NCBI GenBank assembly: GCA_021774695.1 | Contig: JAJFIU010000068.1 | Span: forward strand, 1 to 32,989 | DNA length: 32,989 nt | Source of the DNA: Alphaproteobacteria bacterium | Lineage (GTDB): Bacteria > Pseudomonadota > Alphaproteobacteria > Sphingomonadales > Kordiimonadaceae | Direction: 5' to 3' | In this document: positions 9,005 to 17,572 of the stretch, piece after piece | How positions within the stretch are numbered: position 1 is the stretch's first letter | Layout of the letters: each line of letters begins with the position of its first letter | Program-made: the position numbers and the translations under genes | Notes under the pieces: generated by a model | The model's database searches: none | What the model saw: the letters and a program-made list of their open reading frames with translations, nothing else | What the model was told of the DNA's origin: nothing

Positions 9005-9748
9005 GTGACAAAAATCAGAGTAGATGTAGCGCTTGTTGAACGCGGCTTGGTCAGTACGCGCACTAAGGCACAAGCGTTGATAATGGCCGGTGTGGTTTAT
9101 TCTGGTGAGATAAAAATTACCAAAGCTGGCCACCAAATTAAAGAAGACACAGCGCTTGATGTCCGAGGCAAAGATCATCCTTGGGTGAGCCGTGGCGGAC
9201 TGAAGCTGGAAAAGGGCCTTAAAGAATTTTCGGTGGATGTGAACGGCGCGGTGGTGATTGATGTTGGCGCGTCAACGGGCGGGTTTTCCGATGTTGCTTT
9301 GGCAAACGGCGCTGTAAAAATTTACGCTGTTGATGTGGGCCGCGGCCAGTTGGCGTGGAAACTTAGAAACGACGAGCGCGTGGTTGTTTTGGAAAAAACA
9401 AACGCACGGTATCTAACCCACGAGCACATTCCCGAGCCGGTTGATTTGGTGGTGTGTGATGCCAGCTTTATTTCATTGAAAACCGTGTTGCCAGCAGCGC
9501 TTTCGTTTGTGAAGCCAGGCGGCGCGTTGATCGCGCTGATCAAACCGCAATTTGAAGTGGGCAGGGGAAATGTCGGTAAGGGCGGTGTTGTTCGTGACCC
9601 TGACTTGCATGCGTCAGTTTGCGAAGATATTCGGCAGTGGCTTGAGGATATGCCCAATTGGCGAGCAGTCGGCGTGACCGAAAGTCCGATCAAGGGGCCA
9701 GAAGGCAACATTGAATTCCTGATTTGCGGATTAAAAGACAGTGCCTGA
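9005..9748 (+). CDS. tlyA: TlyA family rRNA (cytidine-2'-O)-methyltransferase
   Basis: 247 residues. An N-terminal S4 RNA-binding domain (about residues 4-60, RVDVALVERGLVSTRTKAQALI) is followed by WVSRGGLKLEKGL. The FtsJ/RrmJ-type methyltransferase domain has the SAM loop VIDVGASTGGFSDV near 82-95, VVCDASFISLK near 150 and LIKPQFE near 178. Family members methylate 16S C1409 and/or 23S C1920 ribose; some annotations keep the old name haemolysin A. The GTG start has AGGGAAG (8990-8996) upstream at good spacing. Its 3' end overlaps the next gene by 8 bases. Confidence 0.92.
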   Translation: MTKIRVDVALVERGLVSTRTKAQALIMAGVVYSGEIKITKAGHQIKEDTALDVRGKDHPWVSRGGLKLEKGLKEFSVDVNGAVVIDVGASTGGFSDVALANGAVKIYAVDVGRGQLAWKLRNDERVVVLEKTNARYLTHEHIPEPVDLVVCDASFISLKTVLPAALSFVKPGGALIALIKPQFEVGRGNVGKGGVVRDPDLHASVCEDIRQWLEDMPNWRAVGVTESPIKGPEGNIEFLICGLKDSA

Positions 9749-11015
9749 AACAATTAATGTGACAATCGATAAGCTGGGTGCACAGGGCGACGGCATCGGC
9801 GAGCACGAGGGTCTGCCGGTATATGTGCCGTTGGCGCTGCCGGGCGAGCGGGTGACTGTTAGCATTACCGAAAAAAAACGCGGCGGGCTATATAGCCAAC
9901 TAGTATCAATTGACCAACCAAGCGCTAGCCGCCGGGAACCAGCATGCAAGCATTTTGGCAGTTGCGGCGGTTGTCAGTTGCAGCATTTGAACACCGATTA
10001 TTACCAGCAATGGATACGAGACAGGGCAGGGTTGGCATTAAGCCAGCATGGATTTGAAGATGTGACAATTCTTAAGCCATTTTTTGCCCCGGTTACCAGC
10101 CGGCGGCGAGCAGCCTTTAAAGTCCATAAAGGTGGATCCGGGGTTATTTTGGGCTTCAATGCCAAGAACAGTCACCAAATTATAAACTTGAGCGAGTGCC
10201 CGGTTTCCAGCAATAGCATTATGCAAATTATACCTGCGCTAAAGCGTGTGTTGGATAAAATTTTACCTACTAGATCGGTTGCTACAGTTCATTGTACAGC
10301 TGCATCGAACGGGCTTGATATTCTTGTGGATTCGAATTTGAAGTTGGGCCTTGAAGCGCGTGAACTGCTGGCAGAATTTGCCGATACACACGATATCGCC
10401 AGCCTGCATTGGCAACAAGACGGGTTTATGGACCCGGTGGCAATCAGGCGTGAGCCCGTGATGGATTTTGCCGGAGTAAAAGTGCCCTTGCCGCCAGCAT
10501 CCTTCATTCAGGTCAGCGCCGAGTGCGAAAGCGAAATGGTCAAGCATGTGGTTGAAGCCTGCAAGGGTTATCGCCGTGTTGCAGACCTATTTTGCGGCAT
10601 CGGTACTTTTAGCTTTCCGCTGGCGCGCGACCATCAGTTGTTAGCGGTTGAAGGCGCGCAGGCGGCAATACAAAGCTTGGAGTTGGCGCGTAATGCCAGC
10701 GCAGCGCAGGGCGTTCGTTTGAAGCAAATAGTTACCAAGCACCGTGATTTGTTCCGTCGCCCGCTTACGGCCGGGGAATTGACCGGGTTTGAAGCTGTGG
10801 TGATCGACCCGCCGCGCGCTGGTGCGCAGGCGCAGATGACAGAACTTGCCAAGTCTACGGTCGAGCGAGTTGTTTCGGTGTCTTGCAACCCCAACACATT
10901 TGCCCGCGACGCGCGCATTTTGGCCGATGGTGGCTATATTTTAGACAGGGTTTTGCCCGTCGACCAGTTTTTGTGGTCATCGCACCTTGAGCTGGTTGGC
11001 GTGTTCACCAGATAG
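9741..11015 (+). CDS. RumA/TrmA-family 23S rRNA (uracil-5-)-methyltransferase-like enzyme
   Basis: 424 residues. An N-terminal TRAM-like domain (about residues 3-58) precedes the [4Fe-4S] motif CKHFGSCGGC near residue 70, with a fourth cysteine in NLSECPVSS near 153. The SAM site is VADLFCGIGTFSFPLA near 277, and DPPRAG near 355 and the catalytic SCNPNTFARD near 385 follow. The enzyme transfers a methyl group to C5 of a uridine in rRNA or tRNA. RlmD (U1939) is the closest well-known function, but in alphaproteobacteria the target may be RlmCD-like, so I give no symbol. GTG start, 8-base overlap with tlyA, TAG stop. It converges on the alpha/beta hydrolase gene with a 23-base gap. Confidence 0.88.
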   Translation: MPETINVTIDKLGAQGDGIGEHEGLPVYVPLALPGERVTVSITEKKRGGLYSQLVSIDQPSASRREPACKHFGSCGGCQLQHLNTDYYQQWIRDRAGLALSQHGFEDVTILKPFFAPVTSRRRAAFKVHKGGSGVILGFNAKNSHQIINLSECPVSSNSIMQIIPALKRVLDKILPTRSVATVHCTAASNGLDILVDSNLKLGLEARELLAEFADTHDIASLHWQQDGFMDPVAIRREPVMDFAGVKVPLPPASFIQVSAECESEMVKHVVEACKGYRRVADLFCGIGTFSFPLARDHQLLAVEGAQAAIQSLELARNASAAQGVRLKQIVTKHRDLFRRPLTAGELTGFEAVVIDPPRAGAQAQMTELAKSTVERVVSVSCNPNTFARDARILADGGYILDRVLPVDQFLWSSHLELVGVFTR

Positions 11016-11038
11016 TTGTGGCAGTTTCTGCGTTCGTC

Positions 11039-12001
11039 TTAGGGTAGTTCCGCGACAAATTCGGCAACAGCGGCGGCGGTTTCGCTCGGCACTTCCTCCA
11101 TCGGTAGATGCCCGACACCCTTGAATATCATCAATTTGCTGTTGGGCAGGCGGTCATGCAGCGCCTGTCCGGCTTCAACCGGGATTAACCTGTCCTCATC
11201 GCCCCAAATAATAAGGGCAGGTTGGGTAATCGATTCCACTTGTAAATCCCGACGTCCCCCGGCTCGGTACCAGGCGAAACGCAGGCCAGTCGCGCGCCGA
11301 TTACCAGGATGGCGCACCAATTCCCAGTATCGGTCGACCGCTTTTTCGGTAACGATATTTTTCACGCTGACGCTTTTCGATAGCCCTTCAGATGCCAGAT
11401 TTCGGGGGGTTACATTTTCAATAATCCAGTTGGTATACCAGCGGCCCGCCAAATCAAAGGCCAAGGGGTAATCAACTTTATCGGCCGCTGCAGCGGGCAG
11501 GCGGGTGCCCGCTGCATCAACCAAAATAAGGGCTGAAACATCATCAGGATGCGCGAGTGTGTAGGCCAACGTAACACCGCCGCCCATACTGTTGCCGCCC
11601 AGAATAAAATCTTCTAAATCAATATGTTCAACAAACTCGTGTAGAAATTCAACCATGCCATTATAGGTATAGTCATCGCTAGGAATCGGCCCGGTGAGGC
11701 CGTGACCGGGAAGGTCCAGCGTTACGATAAAATGGTCATCAGAAAGTGTTGCCACCCACGGTTCCCACGTGTGCAGTGAGGAATTGGAACCGTGAAGAAG
11801 TACGATAGTTTTACCGTCCCGATTGCCCTGCATACGGTAATGGGCGCGCGCGCCGGACGGCAGTTCGGCAAAATCCGAGGCACCCGTTGCGTATTTTTCA
11901 GCCAAGGTTTCGTGCGGGATGTCGGATGCCCAACCCACGTAAAATAGCAGGCCAAAAATAACACAAAATGCACCAGCGAGGTATTTTAGCCATCTAATCA
12001 T
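11039..12001 (-). CDS. Membrane-anchored alpha/beta hydrolase
   Basis: 320 residues. One N-terminal hydrophobic helix (about residues 5-25, YLAGAFCVIFGLLFYVGW) looks like an uncleaved anchor, placing the catalytic domain in the periplasm. The fold is marked by the oxyanion motif LLHGSNSSLHTW near 68, the nucleophile elbow GGNSMGGGV with Ser near 140, the acid in IIWGDEDRLIP near 265 and the histidine in GVGHLPMEE near 295. The substrate is unknown; the family includes esterases, haloalkane dehalogenases and C-C hydrolases. It stands alone, convergent with the RNA methyltransferase and divergent from the aldo/keto reductase. No marked ribosome site precedes the ATG beyond AGAAAGAG. Confidence 0.82.
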   Translation of the reverse strand: MIRWLKYLAGAFCVIFGLLFYVGWASDIPHETLAEKYATGASDFAELPSGARAHYRMQGNRDGKTIVLLHGSNSSLHTWEPWVATLSDDHFIVTLDLPGHGLTGPIPSDDYTYNGMVEFLHEFVEHIDLEDFILGGNSMGGGVTLAYTLAHPDDVSALILVDAAGTRLPAAAADKVDYPLAFDLAGRWYTNWIIENVTPRNLASEGLSKSVSVKNIVTEKAVDRYWELVRHPGNRRATGLRFAWYRAGGRRDLQVESITQPALIIWGDEDRLIPVEAGQALHDRLPNSKLMIFKGVGHLPMEEVPSETAAAVAEFVAELP

Positions 12002-12225
12002 GGGGGACTCTTTCTGAGGATTTATCCACGGCAGGATTGCGTTCTTAACTGTATTGTTTGCTTCATGAATACCACGGCTTGCAAACTACGGTACCGATTT
12101 CAGTGCTTAAAATACTGTTTCGTTAGCTTTTTAACAAGTGAATTGCCCTTCGTAATAAATTTGCAAATGGCAGGGCTTGAATCACAAAATATTGTCAGCC
12201 GTTGACGTTTGAGGGTGCTGGTTAG

Positions 12226-12255
12226 TTGTATGTGGAGTCTTGTTTTTTATATAAT
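12226..12255 (+). promoter_or_regulatory. Possible sigma-70 promoter of the Tat-aldo/keto reductase operon
   Basis: A perfect -10 hexamer TATAAT (12250-12255) lies 18 bases after TTGTAT (12226-12231), a weak -35. The ATG is 35 bases beyond the -10. The -10 falls inside a 19-base palindrome, so a repressor binding there would block it. Confidence 0.35.
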
Positions 12256-12266
12256 GTTATTATATA
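12248..12266. repeat. A/T-only palindrome over the -10 element
   Basis: Eight-base arms TATATAAT and ATTATATA are separated by GTT, a perfect inverted repeat 24 bases before the aldo/keto reductase ATG. It could be an operator or simply low-complexity AT sequence. Confidence 0.4.
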
Positions 12267-12290
12267 TCTTTTCTGACTGCCGGGGGAAAG

Positions 12291-13223
12291 ATGATAAAAT
12301 CAAATAAAATGATCAGCCGTCGAACTTTTACAACCCTTTTTGCTGCGAGCTTACCATCCTTACTTTATTCTCCCCAGTCCTCTTGGGCACAGCAGGGTAT
12401 CTTGGCTAAACCGGTACCGTCGACGGGCGAACTGCTGCCAGTTGTTGGACTGGGAAGCTGGATTACATTCAATGTCGGGCGCGACCAGCAAGGGGTTGAA
12501 AACTGCGCAGAGGTGATCCGTGCTTTTGTTGCGGCGGGCGGCACACTGATTGACAGTTCGCCTATGTATGGTTCTTCGCAAGCAACTATCGGCTATGCTT
12601 TGAAATCCTTGAGATATCCGGGGAAGATTTTCGCCGTCGACAAGGTCTGGACAAATGGAAAGACGAATGGGCGGGACCAGATTAACAGTAACCTGTCACT
12701 GTGGGGAATTCCCAAGTTCTCCCTATTGCAAGTCCATAATCTGCGAGATTGGCAAAATCATTTACCTACTCTATTGGAGATGAAACGGTCCAACCAGTTG
12801 AACTATGTTGGCATAACAACATCGCATCAACGACGCCATAGCGATGTTGAAGCCATATTGAATTCACAGCCGATTGATTTTGTTCAACTGACATATAACG
12901 CGGGACAGCGGGCTGCCGAGCGCGGGCTTTTGCCTTTGGCGCGTGAACGGGGCATAGCCGTTATTTTAAACCGGCCATTTGGTGGTGGCCGCTTAATTAG
13001 AATGGCCAAACGACAGCCGTTCCCGGACTGGGCACGTTCAGAAGGTTTGCAGGGGTGGGCGGACTTTTTGTTAAAATCTGTGATCTCCCATCCCGCAGTT
13101 ACCTGCGCAATTCCGGCGACATCCCGCGTAGACCATGTGCGTGAAAATATGCAGGCATGCCGGGGAATGCTCCCCTCAGCCAGGTTGCGGCAGCGCATGC
13201 TCCGCCACATTGAGGCACTGTAA
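12291..13223 (+). CDS. Tat-exported aldo/keto reductase
   Basis: 310 residues. The N-terminus carries a twin-arginine signal: SRRTFTTLF near residues 9-17, a hydrophobic stretch, and a likely cleavage after SWA near residue 33. The mature part is an aldo/keto reductase. The catalytic Asp and Tyr sit in LIDSSPMYG, five residues apart as expected, the Lys in AVDKVW and the His in LLQVHN. Family members reduce carbonyls with NAD(P)H; a Tat substrate would be exported folded with cofactor bound, which is inference. GGGGG (12282-12286) is 4 bases before the ATG; an ATG at 12309 would still keep the SRR motif. The stop TAA overlaps the next ATG by one base. Confidence 0.85.
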   Translation: MIKSNKMISRRTFTTLFAASLPSLLYSPQSSWAQQGILAKPVPSTGELLPVVGLGSWITFNVGRDQQGVENCAEVIRAFVAAGGTLIDSSPMYGSSQATIGYALKSLRYPGKIFAVDKVWTNGKTNGRDQINSNLSLWGIPKFSLLQVHNLRDWQNHLPTLLEMKRSNQLNYVGITTSHQRRHSDVEAILNSQPIDFVQLTYNAGQRAAERGLLPLARERGIAVILNRPFGGGRLIRMAKRQPFPDWARSEGLQGWADFLLKSVISHPAVTCAIPATSRVDHVRENMQACRGMLPSARLRQRMLRHIEAL

Positions 13224-13885
13224 TGCCGGAGTGGATGAGCTATGAACTCGTCGATTTCCTGATGTTTTCGCCAGCCACCTATTATCGCATGATTGAGTTA
13301 TATCATGGCTCGCTTTGGCCCCTGCATTTATTAATTTTTGCTATAATTATCTTCCTGCTGGTTAAATGGCGTCAACCTCCCGGTAAGTCGGTAATTTTGT
13401 TATTTGCATGTGCTTGGCTGCCGGTAGGTGTCGCCTTTTTCTACTATCAGTTCGCGCCTATTTTCTGGGGGGCCTATTATATTGCGGCAGCGTTTGTCGT
13501 GCAGGCTTTGTTACTTGTCGCTACTATTTTTTTAAAATATGATTCTGTTGAAGGGCGCAAGCAAGTTTGGAAGTTACCGGTTTATTTTATGGCAGCGGTT
13601 GCTCTGGTCGCTCCTCCTTTGCTGACGATGGCTTCCGGTCGTCCGCTTGCCACCAGTGACCTGGTGTTTGCTACGCCTGACCCAACCGTGGTAGCTACAT
13701 TTTCACTGCTATGTACATTTCGATCGCCATGGTGGTTGTTTCCTATCCCAATTCTCTGGTCGGTGTTTTCCGGTCTGCTGTTGTATGCAATGGAAACACC
13801 TTGGTTTTGGCTGATGCCTGTAATTTCGGCGCTTGCCGTCGCAGGTCGGTTGATATCGTTTAAATTGGGGCGAGCTGCCGACTAA
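13223..13885 (+). CDS. Multi-pass membrane protein, DUF6064-like
   Basis: 220 residues, strongly hydrophobic, with about six or seven membrane segments (near 30-48, 56-74, 78-100, 115-135, 155-175 and 180-212). The opening MSYELVDFLMFSPATYYRMIELYHGSLWP matches what I remember of the DUF6064 family, whose function is unknown. It starts at ATG 13223 inside the aldo/keto reductase stop (TAATG), so the two are co-translated and may act together at the inner membrane. Codon use here seems somewhat more AT-rich than in the flanking housekeeping genes. Confidence 0.7.
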   Translation: MPEWMSYELVDFLMFSPATYYRMIELYHGSLWPLHLLIFAIIIFLLVKWRQPPGKSVILLFACAWLPVGVAFFYYQFAPIFWGAYYIAAAFVVQALLLVATIFLKYDSVEGRKQVWKLPVYFMAAVALVAPPLLTMASGRPLATSDLVFATPDPTVVATFSLLCTFRSPWWLFPIPILWSVFSGLLLYAMETPWFWLMPVISALAVAGRLISFKLGRAAD

Positions 13886-13909
13886 ACTGCATGCTCTGTT
13901 TGACTATGG

Positions 13910-13935
13910 ACAATTACTCAACTTGCAGTAATTGT
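13910..13935. promoter_or_regulatory. Perfect 9-base inverted repeat in the leader of the Na/Pi transporter gene
   Basis: Arms ACAATTACT (13910-13918) and AGTAATTGT (13927-13935) are separated by 8 bases. The repeat lies 24 bases after the DUF6064 stop and 12 bases before the transporter ATG. No T-run follows, so it is a poor intrinsic terminator. It could be a transcription-factor site or an RNA hairpin near the ribosome site. It does not resemble a Pho box. Confidence 0.5.
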
Positions 13936-13947
13936 TAAGTTTGAAAA

Positions 13948-15552
13948 ATGACAGCAAGTATATTGATCGCTATCGGTGGTGTTGGATTGTTCCTTCTTGG
14001 CATGCAGATGCTGACAGACGGACTACGTCAACTCGCCGGTGGCACCATGCGCCGCACGCTGGCTAAATTCACCCGCACACCGGTTTCCGGGGCAATTGCC
14101 GGGGCCGCCACAACCGCCTTAATTCAATCTTCAAGCGCGACGACGGTAACGGCAGTCGGCTTTGTTGGTGCCGGGCTTCTCAGCTTTTCGCAGGCGCTCG
14201 GTATTATTTTTGGTGCAAATATTGGCACCACGATCACCGGTTGGCTTGTGGCTTTTTTGGGATTTAAGCTGAATATCGGGCTCGCGGCGATGCCATTGTT
14301 GCTGGTTGGTGCGTTGCTTAGAATGTTCGCAACCGACCGCCTTAAATTGGTCGGCACGGCAGTTGCCGGATTTAGCCTTTTGTTCATCGGCATTGGCACA
14401 ATGCAAGAAGGCCTTGCGGCGTTCGAAGGCATGGTTACACCAGCAAGTTTCCCGCCTGATACATGGGGTGGTCGGTTTCTGCTGCTTCTGATCGGGGTTG
14501 CTATCACACTGGTAACCCAGTCTTCCAGCGCTGGTATTGCAACTGCGATGGTCGCGCTAGGGGCGGGTGTTATCTCGTTTCCCCAGGCCGCCGCCATGAT
14601 TATTGGCATGGATGTTGGCACAACCTTCACCGCCGCTCTTGCAACGGTTGGCGGCTCTGCGGCGATGCGCCAAACCGGGTTTGCCCACGTTATTTATAAC
14701 CTGTTGACAGGTATAATGGCGTTTCTGCTGTTGGTGCCCTATACGGGTTTGGTCGGCGCATGGGCCAGTGAGGCGGCGAGCGGTAATGCGCAAATTGCGC
14801 TGGTTGGGTTTCATACGCTTTTTAATATCATCGGGGTTGTGCTTGTTTTGCCGTTCACAAGCCCGTTCGCTCGCTTCATTGTGTATCTTGTTCCTCGAAG
14901 CGGACCGGAGCTTGAGCGCGGACTGGACAAGGGGCTATTGCGCGATCCGGCGGCTGCAACTGACGCAGCAATTACCACAACGCGCCTGATTGCCAATGAA
15001 ACCTTCAAACTTGTTACCGCACTGCTCGAACCAGCACGCGACCGGCATAGCGGCGAAATAAAAGTTCATGAGATTGCGCGCGCCATTGATGTCACGCTGG
15101 ATTATTGTAACCGAATTTCGCCTGACGAAATGCAGCCTTTGTCAAAAGAGCAACATGCATCTGCCATGCATGCGCTTGACCATCTCAGCCGACTGCACCA
15201 TCGCTGTATCCAGACCGAACGCATTGATGTGCTCTATTCGGATCACCGACTAACCAGGCTTGCCAGACTTTTAAGTGAAGCGCTGGCCGCGGACTTTGCC
15301 GATGACGGTCTTGTTGGTGACGATAATGCGATGGACCGGCTTCGGCGCATGATGCGAGACGAGCGCAGTCTGGTGCGAGACCAAACCATACTCGAAGCCA
15401 CCAACGATGGCACCCAGTGGCAGGATATGATGCTACGGCTGGACGGCGCACGCTGGCTGCACAGGGTTTCCTACCATATCTGGCGTATTGTGTATCATCT
15501 GAACGCCATGACGCCGTCAACGGAAACAACCAAAAAAGAACCAGCAGGCTAG
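13948..15552 (+). CDS. Na/Pi-cotransporter family protein (NptA/YjbB type)
   Basis: 534 residues. Two inverted Na_Pi_cotrans repeats carry the hallmark QSSSA motifs: TTALIQSSSATTVTAVGF near residues 56-73 and VTQSSSAGIATAMVALG near 190-206. The opening GGVGLFLLGMQMLTDGL is typical. About eight membrane helices are followed by a 200-residue soluble tail with repeated helices of PhoU-like character. The family exports or imports phosphate with sodium at the inner membrane. The ATG lacks a recognisable Shine-Dalgarno and follows a 9-base inverted repeat. TAG stop. It converges on aroC with 13 bases between the stops. Confidence 0.88.
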   Translation: MTASILIAIGGVGLFLLGMQMLTDGLRQLAGGTMRRTLAKFTRTPVSGAIAGAATTALIQSSSATTVTAVGFVGAGLLSFSQALGIIFGANIGTTITGWLVAFLGFKLNIGLAAMPLLLVGALLRMFATDRLKLVGTAVAGFSLLFIGIGTMQEGLAAFEGMVTPASFPPDTWGGRFLLLLIGVAITLVTQSSSAGIATAMVALGAGVISFPQAAAMIIGMDVGTTFTAALATVGGSAAMRQTGFAHVIYNLLTGIMAFLLLVPYTGLVGAWASEAASGNAQIALVGFHTLFNIIGVVLVLPFTSPFARFIVYLVPRSGPELERGLDKGLLRDPAAATDAAITTTRLIANETFKLVTALLEPARDRHSGEIKVHEIARAIDVTLDYCNRISPDEMQPLSKEQHASAMHALDHLSRLHHRCIQTERIDVLYSDHRLTRLARLLSEALAADFADDGLVGDDNAMDRLRRMMRDERSLVRDQTILEATNDGTQWQDMMLRLDGARWLHRVSYHIWRIVYHLNAMTPSTETTKKEPAG

Positions 15553-15565
15553 AGTAGGAGAATAT

Positions 15566-16657
15566 TTAACCGCACTGGGCGCGGTGCAGCATCATATGAT
15601 CAGCGAGCACAATCGCCATCATTGCTTCGGCGATAGGTACCGCGCGAATGCCAACGCAGGGGTCGTGCCGACCTTTGGTCACCACATCGGTTGCTTCGCC
15701 GTCTTCGGTGATGCTCATGCGCGGGGTTAATATCGAGCTGGTTGGCTTTACCGAAAAGCGCGCGACGATTTGCTGCCCGGTTGATATGCCTCCGAGGATG
15801 CCGCCGGCATTATTTGACAAGAATTCGGGTGGGCCATCTGCGCCATCTGATTTCTTTATACCGGGTCGCATCTGGTCTGCATTTTCTTCGCCGGTCAGTG
15901 CAGCTGCGCCCATGCCTGCGCCTATTTCAACGCCCTTTGCGGCGTTAATGCTCATCATTGCCGAGGCCAGGTCAGCGTCCAGTTTGCCGTAAACCGGCGC
16001 GCCCCATCCTGCGGGTACACCGTCAGCCACAACTTCGATGATAGCGCCAACCGAGCTGCCGCTTTTGCGAATTTTATCCAGCTCGCTTGCCCAGTGCTTT
16101 GCCGCAACCGGGTCAGGGCAAAACAGTGGGTTGTTGCGGGTCGCGTTCCAGTCCAGCCGCTCTCGCTCAATAATGTGATGCCCCATTTGGACCATTCCGG
16201 CTTTGAGGGTGATGCCGTCACCGAGTATCTTGCGCGCGACAGCGCCAGCCGCCACCCTCGATGCGGTCTCGCGCGCGCTGGACCTGCCACCGCCGCGGTA
16301 ATCTCGAATGCCGTATTTGGCATTATAGGTAAAATCAGCATGACCAGGCCGGTAGGACCGGGCGATATCGCCGTAATCTTTTGATCGTTGATCAACATTC
16401 TCGATCATAAGCTGGATCGGCGTGCCTGTAGTTTTGCCTTCAAATACGCCGGACAATATTTTAACTGCATCTGGTTCTTGTCGCTGGGTGGTATATTTGG
16501 ATTGGCCCGGTTTACGTTCGTTCAGGTATTGTTGAATGTCGGCTTCGTCCAGCGACAAAAGCGGCGGCACGCCGTCAATTGTGCACCCTATGGCCGGCCC
16601 GTGGCTCTCACCCCATGTGGTGAAGCGAAATAGGCGGCCAAAGGTGTTGTAAGACAT
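15566..16657 (-). CDS. aroC: Chorismate synthase
   Basis: 363 residues, normal length. It converts 5-enolpyruvylshikimate-3-phosphate to chorismate with reduced FMN, the last common step of aromatic synthesis. Signatures seen: the N-terminal [20 protein letters not shown], then [29 protein letters not shown] near 103-131, and the C-terminal [17 protein letters not shown]. It lies 14 bases downstream of fabI and is probably the last gene of the dnaJ-yihY-fabI-aroC run. Confidence 0.96.
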   Translation of the reverse strand: MSYNTFGRLFRFTTWGESHGPAIGCTIDGVPPLLSLDEADIQQYLNERKPGQSKYTTQRQEPDAVKILSGVFEGKTTGTPIQLMIENVDQRSKDYGDIARSYRPGHADFTYNAKYGIRDYRGGGRSSARETASRVAAGAVARKILGDGITLKAGMVQMGHHIIERERLDWNATRNNPLFCPDPVAAKHWASELDKIRKSGSSVGAIIEVVADGVPAGWGAPVYGKLDADLASAMMSINAAKGVEIGAGMGAAALTGEENADQMRPGIKKSDGADGPPEFLSNNAGGILGGISTGQQIVARFSVKPTSSILTPRMSITEDGEATDVVTKGRHDPCVGIRAVPIAEAMMAIVLADHMMLHRAQCG

Positions 16658-16671
16658 AGAAAATCCAAACT

Positions 16672-17487
16672 CTAGTCGATGTTTGAGACGAATATTTTCA
16701 TAGATTCGTCATCTGTGGGCATGCAGGTTGTGTTAAATCCGGCGTCAACATAGTGAATTTCGCCGGTTACGCCCGAAGACAAGTCCGACAACATATAAAT
16801 GCCAGCCCCCGCCACATCGTCAAGTGTGATGTTGCGCTTCAACGGAGCGTTTTTCTGGTTATATTTCAATAATATGCGGAAATCGCCGACACCGGATGCT
16901 GCGAGCGTTCGCATAGGCCCGGCGGAGATGGCGTTGACCCGAATGTTTTTCTCGCCCAGATCGCGTGCCATATAGCGTGTGCTTGCTTCCAGCGCAGCTT
17001 TGGCAACACCCATCACATTATAGCGCGGTACGACTTTTTGGGCGCCGTAATAGCTGAGTGTCAGCATGCTGCCGCCGTCGGTCATCATTTTTTCGGCGCG
17101 CTGGGCGACCGCTACAAAACTATAGGCCGACACATTCATCGTCATTAGGAAGTTGTCGAGCGAGGTGTCAACATAGCGGCCTTTCAGCTCGCTTTTGTCC
17201 GAGTAGCCAATGGCATGAACGATGAAATCAAGGCGATCCCATTTTTTGTTCAGTTTTTCGAACATCGCATCAATCGATGCGCCTTCGGATACGTTACAGT
17301 CTTCCAGAAAATCGGACCCTAATGAAGCGGCCAGCGGCGCCACTCTTTTTTTCAGCGCGTCACCGACGTATGTAAAGGCCAATTCTGCCCCGTGTTCTGC
17401 ACACGCCTTGGCGATACCCCATGCCATCGATTTGTCATTTGCCACGCCCATGATAAGGCCGCGTTTGCCTTGCATAAGTTTTGTCAT
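16672..17487 (-). CDS. fabI: Enoyl-[acyl-carrier-protein] reductase (NADH)
   Basis: 271 residues from the chosen start, the usual FabI size. It reduces trans-2-enoyl-ACP in the last step of each fatty-acid elongation cycle. Seen: [22 protein letters not shown] (FabI-type nucleotide loop), [16 protein letters not shown] near 90, the active-site pair [18 protein letters not shown] with Tyr-x6-Lys, and [18 protein letters not shown] near 190. The frame extends 21 codons upstream to 17550. I chose the ATG at 17485-17487 because GGGGG (17493-17497) is 5 bases before it and [12 protein letters not shown] aligns with family N-termini. TAG stop. Confidence 0.95.
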   Translation of the reverse strand: MTKLMQGKRGLIMGVANDKSMAWGIAKACAEHGAELAFTYVGDALKKRVAPLAASLGSDFLEDCNVSEGASIDAMFEKLNKKWDRLDFIVHAIGYSDKSELKGRYVDTSLDNFLMTMNVSAYSFVAVAQRAEKMMTDGGSMLTLSYYGAQKVVPRYNVMGVAKAALEASTRYMARDLGEKNIRVNAISAGPMRTLAASGVGDFRILLKYNQKNAPLKRNITLDDVAGAGIYMLSDLSSGVTGEIHYVDAGFNTTCMPTDDESMKIFVSNID

Positions 17488-17572
17488 GCTTGCCCCCTTT
17501 AAAGGTTCTTTTCCGTCGTTGCTGGTACCATAGCCCGAACGGCGACGCATCCTATATATTGTTTTTATTCGA

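Larger units (their letters stand above)
12002..12290. other. 289-base divergent intergenic region, AT-rich on its right side
   Basis: This region separates the leftward hydrolase from the rightward aldo/keto reductase and must hold both promoters. I see no coding frame with a ribosome site. The right end is notably AT-rich and holds a perfect TATAAT and an A/T palindrome, described separately. A second possible promoter pairs TTGACG (12202-12207) with TTGTAT (12226-12231). Confidence 0.6.

Noticed and set aside
14124-14630. 168-codon leftward open frame
   Set aside because: It is antisense to the Na/Pi transporter gene, with low-complexity composition and no ribosome site or family features.
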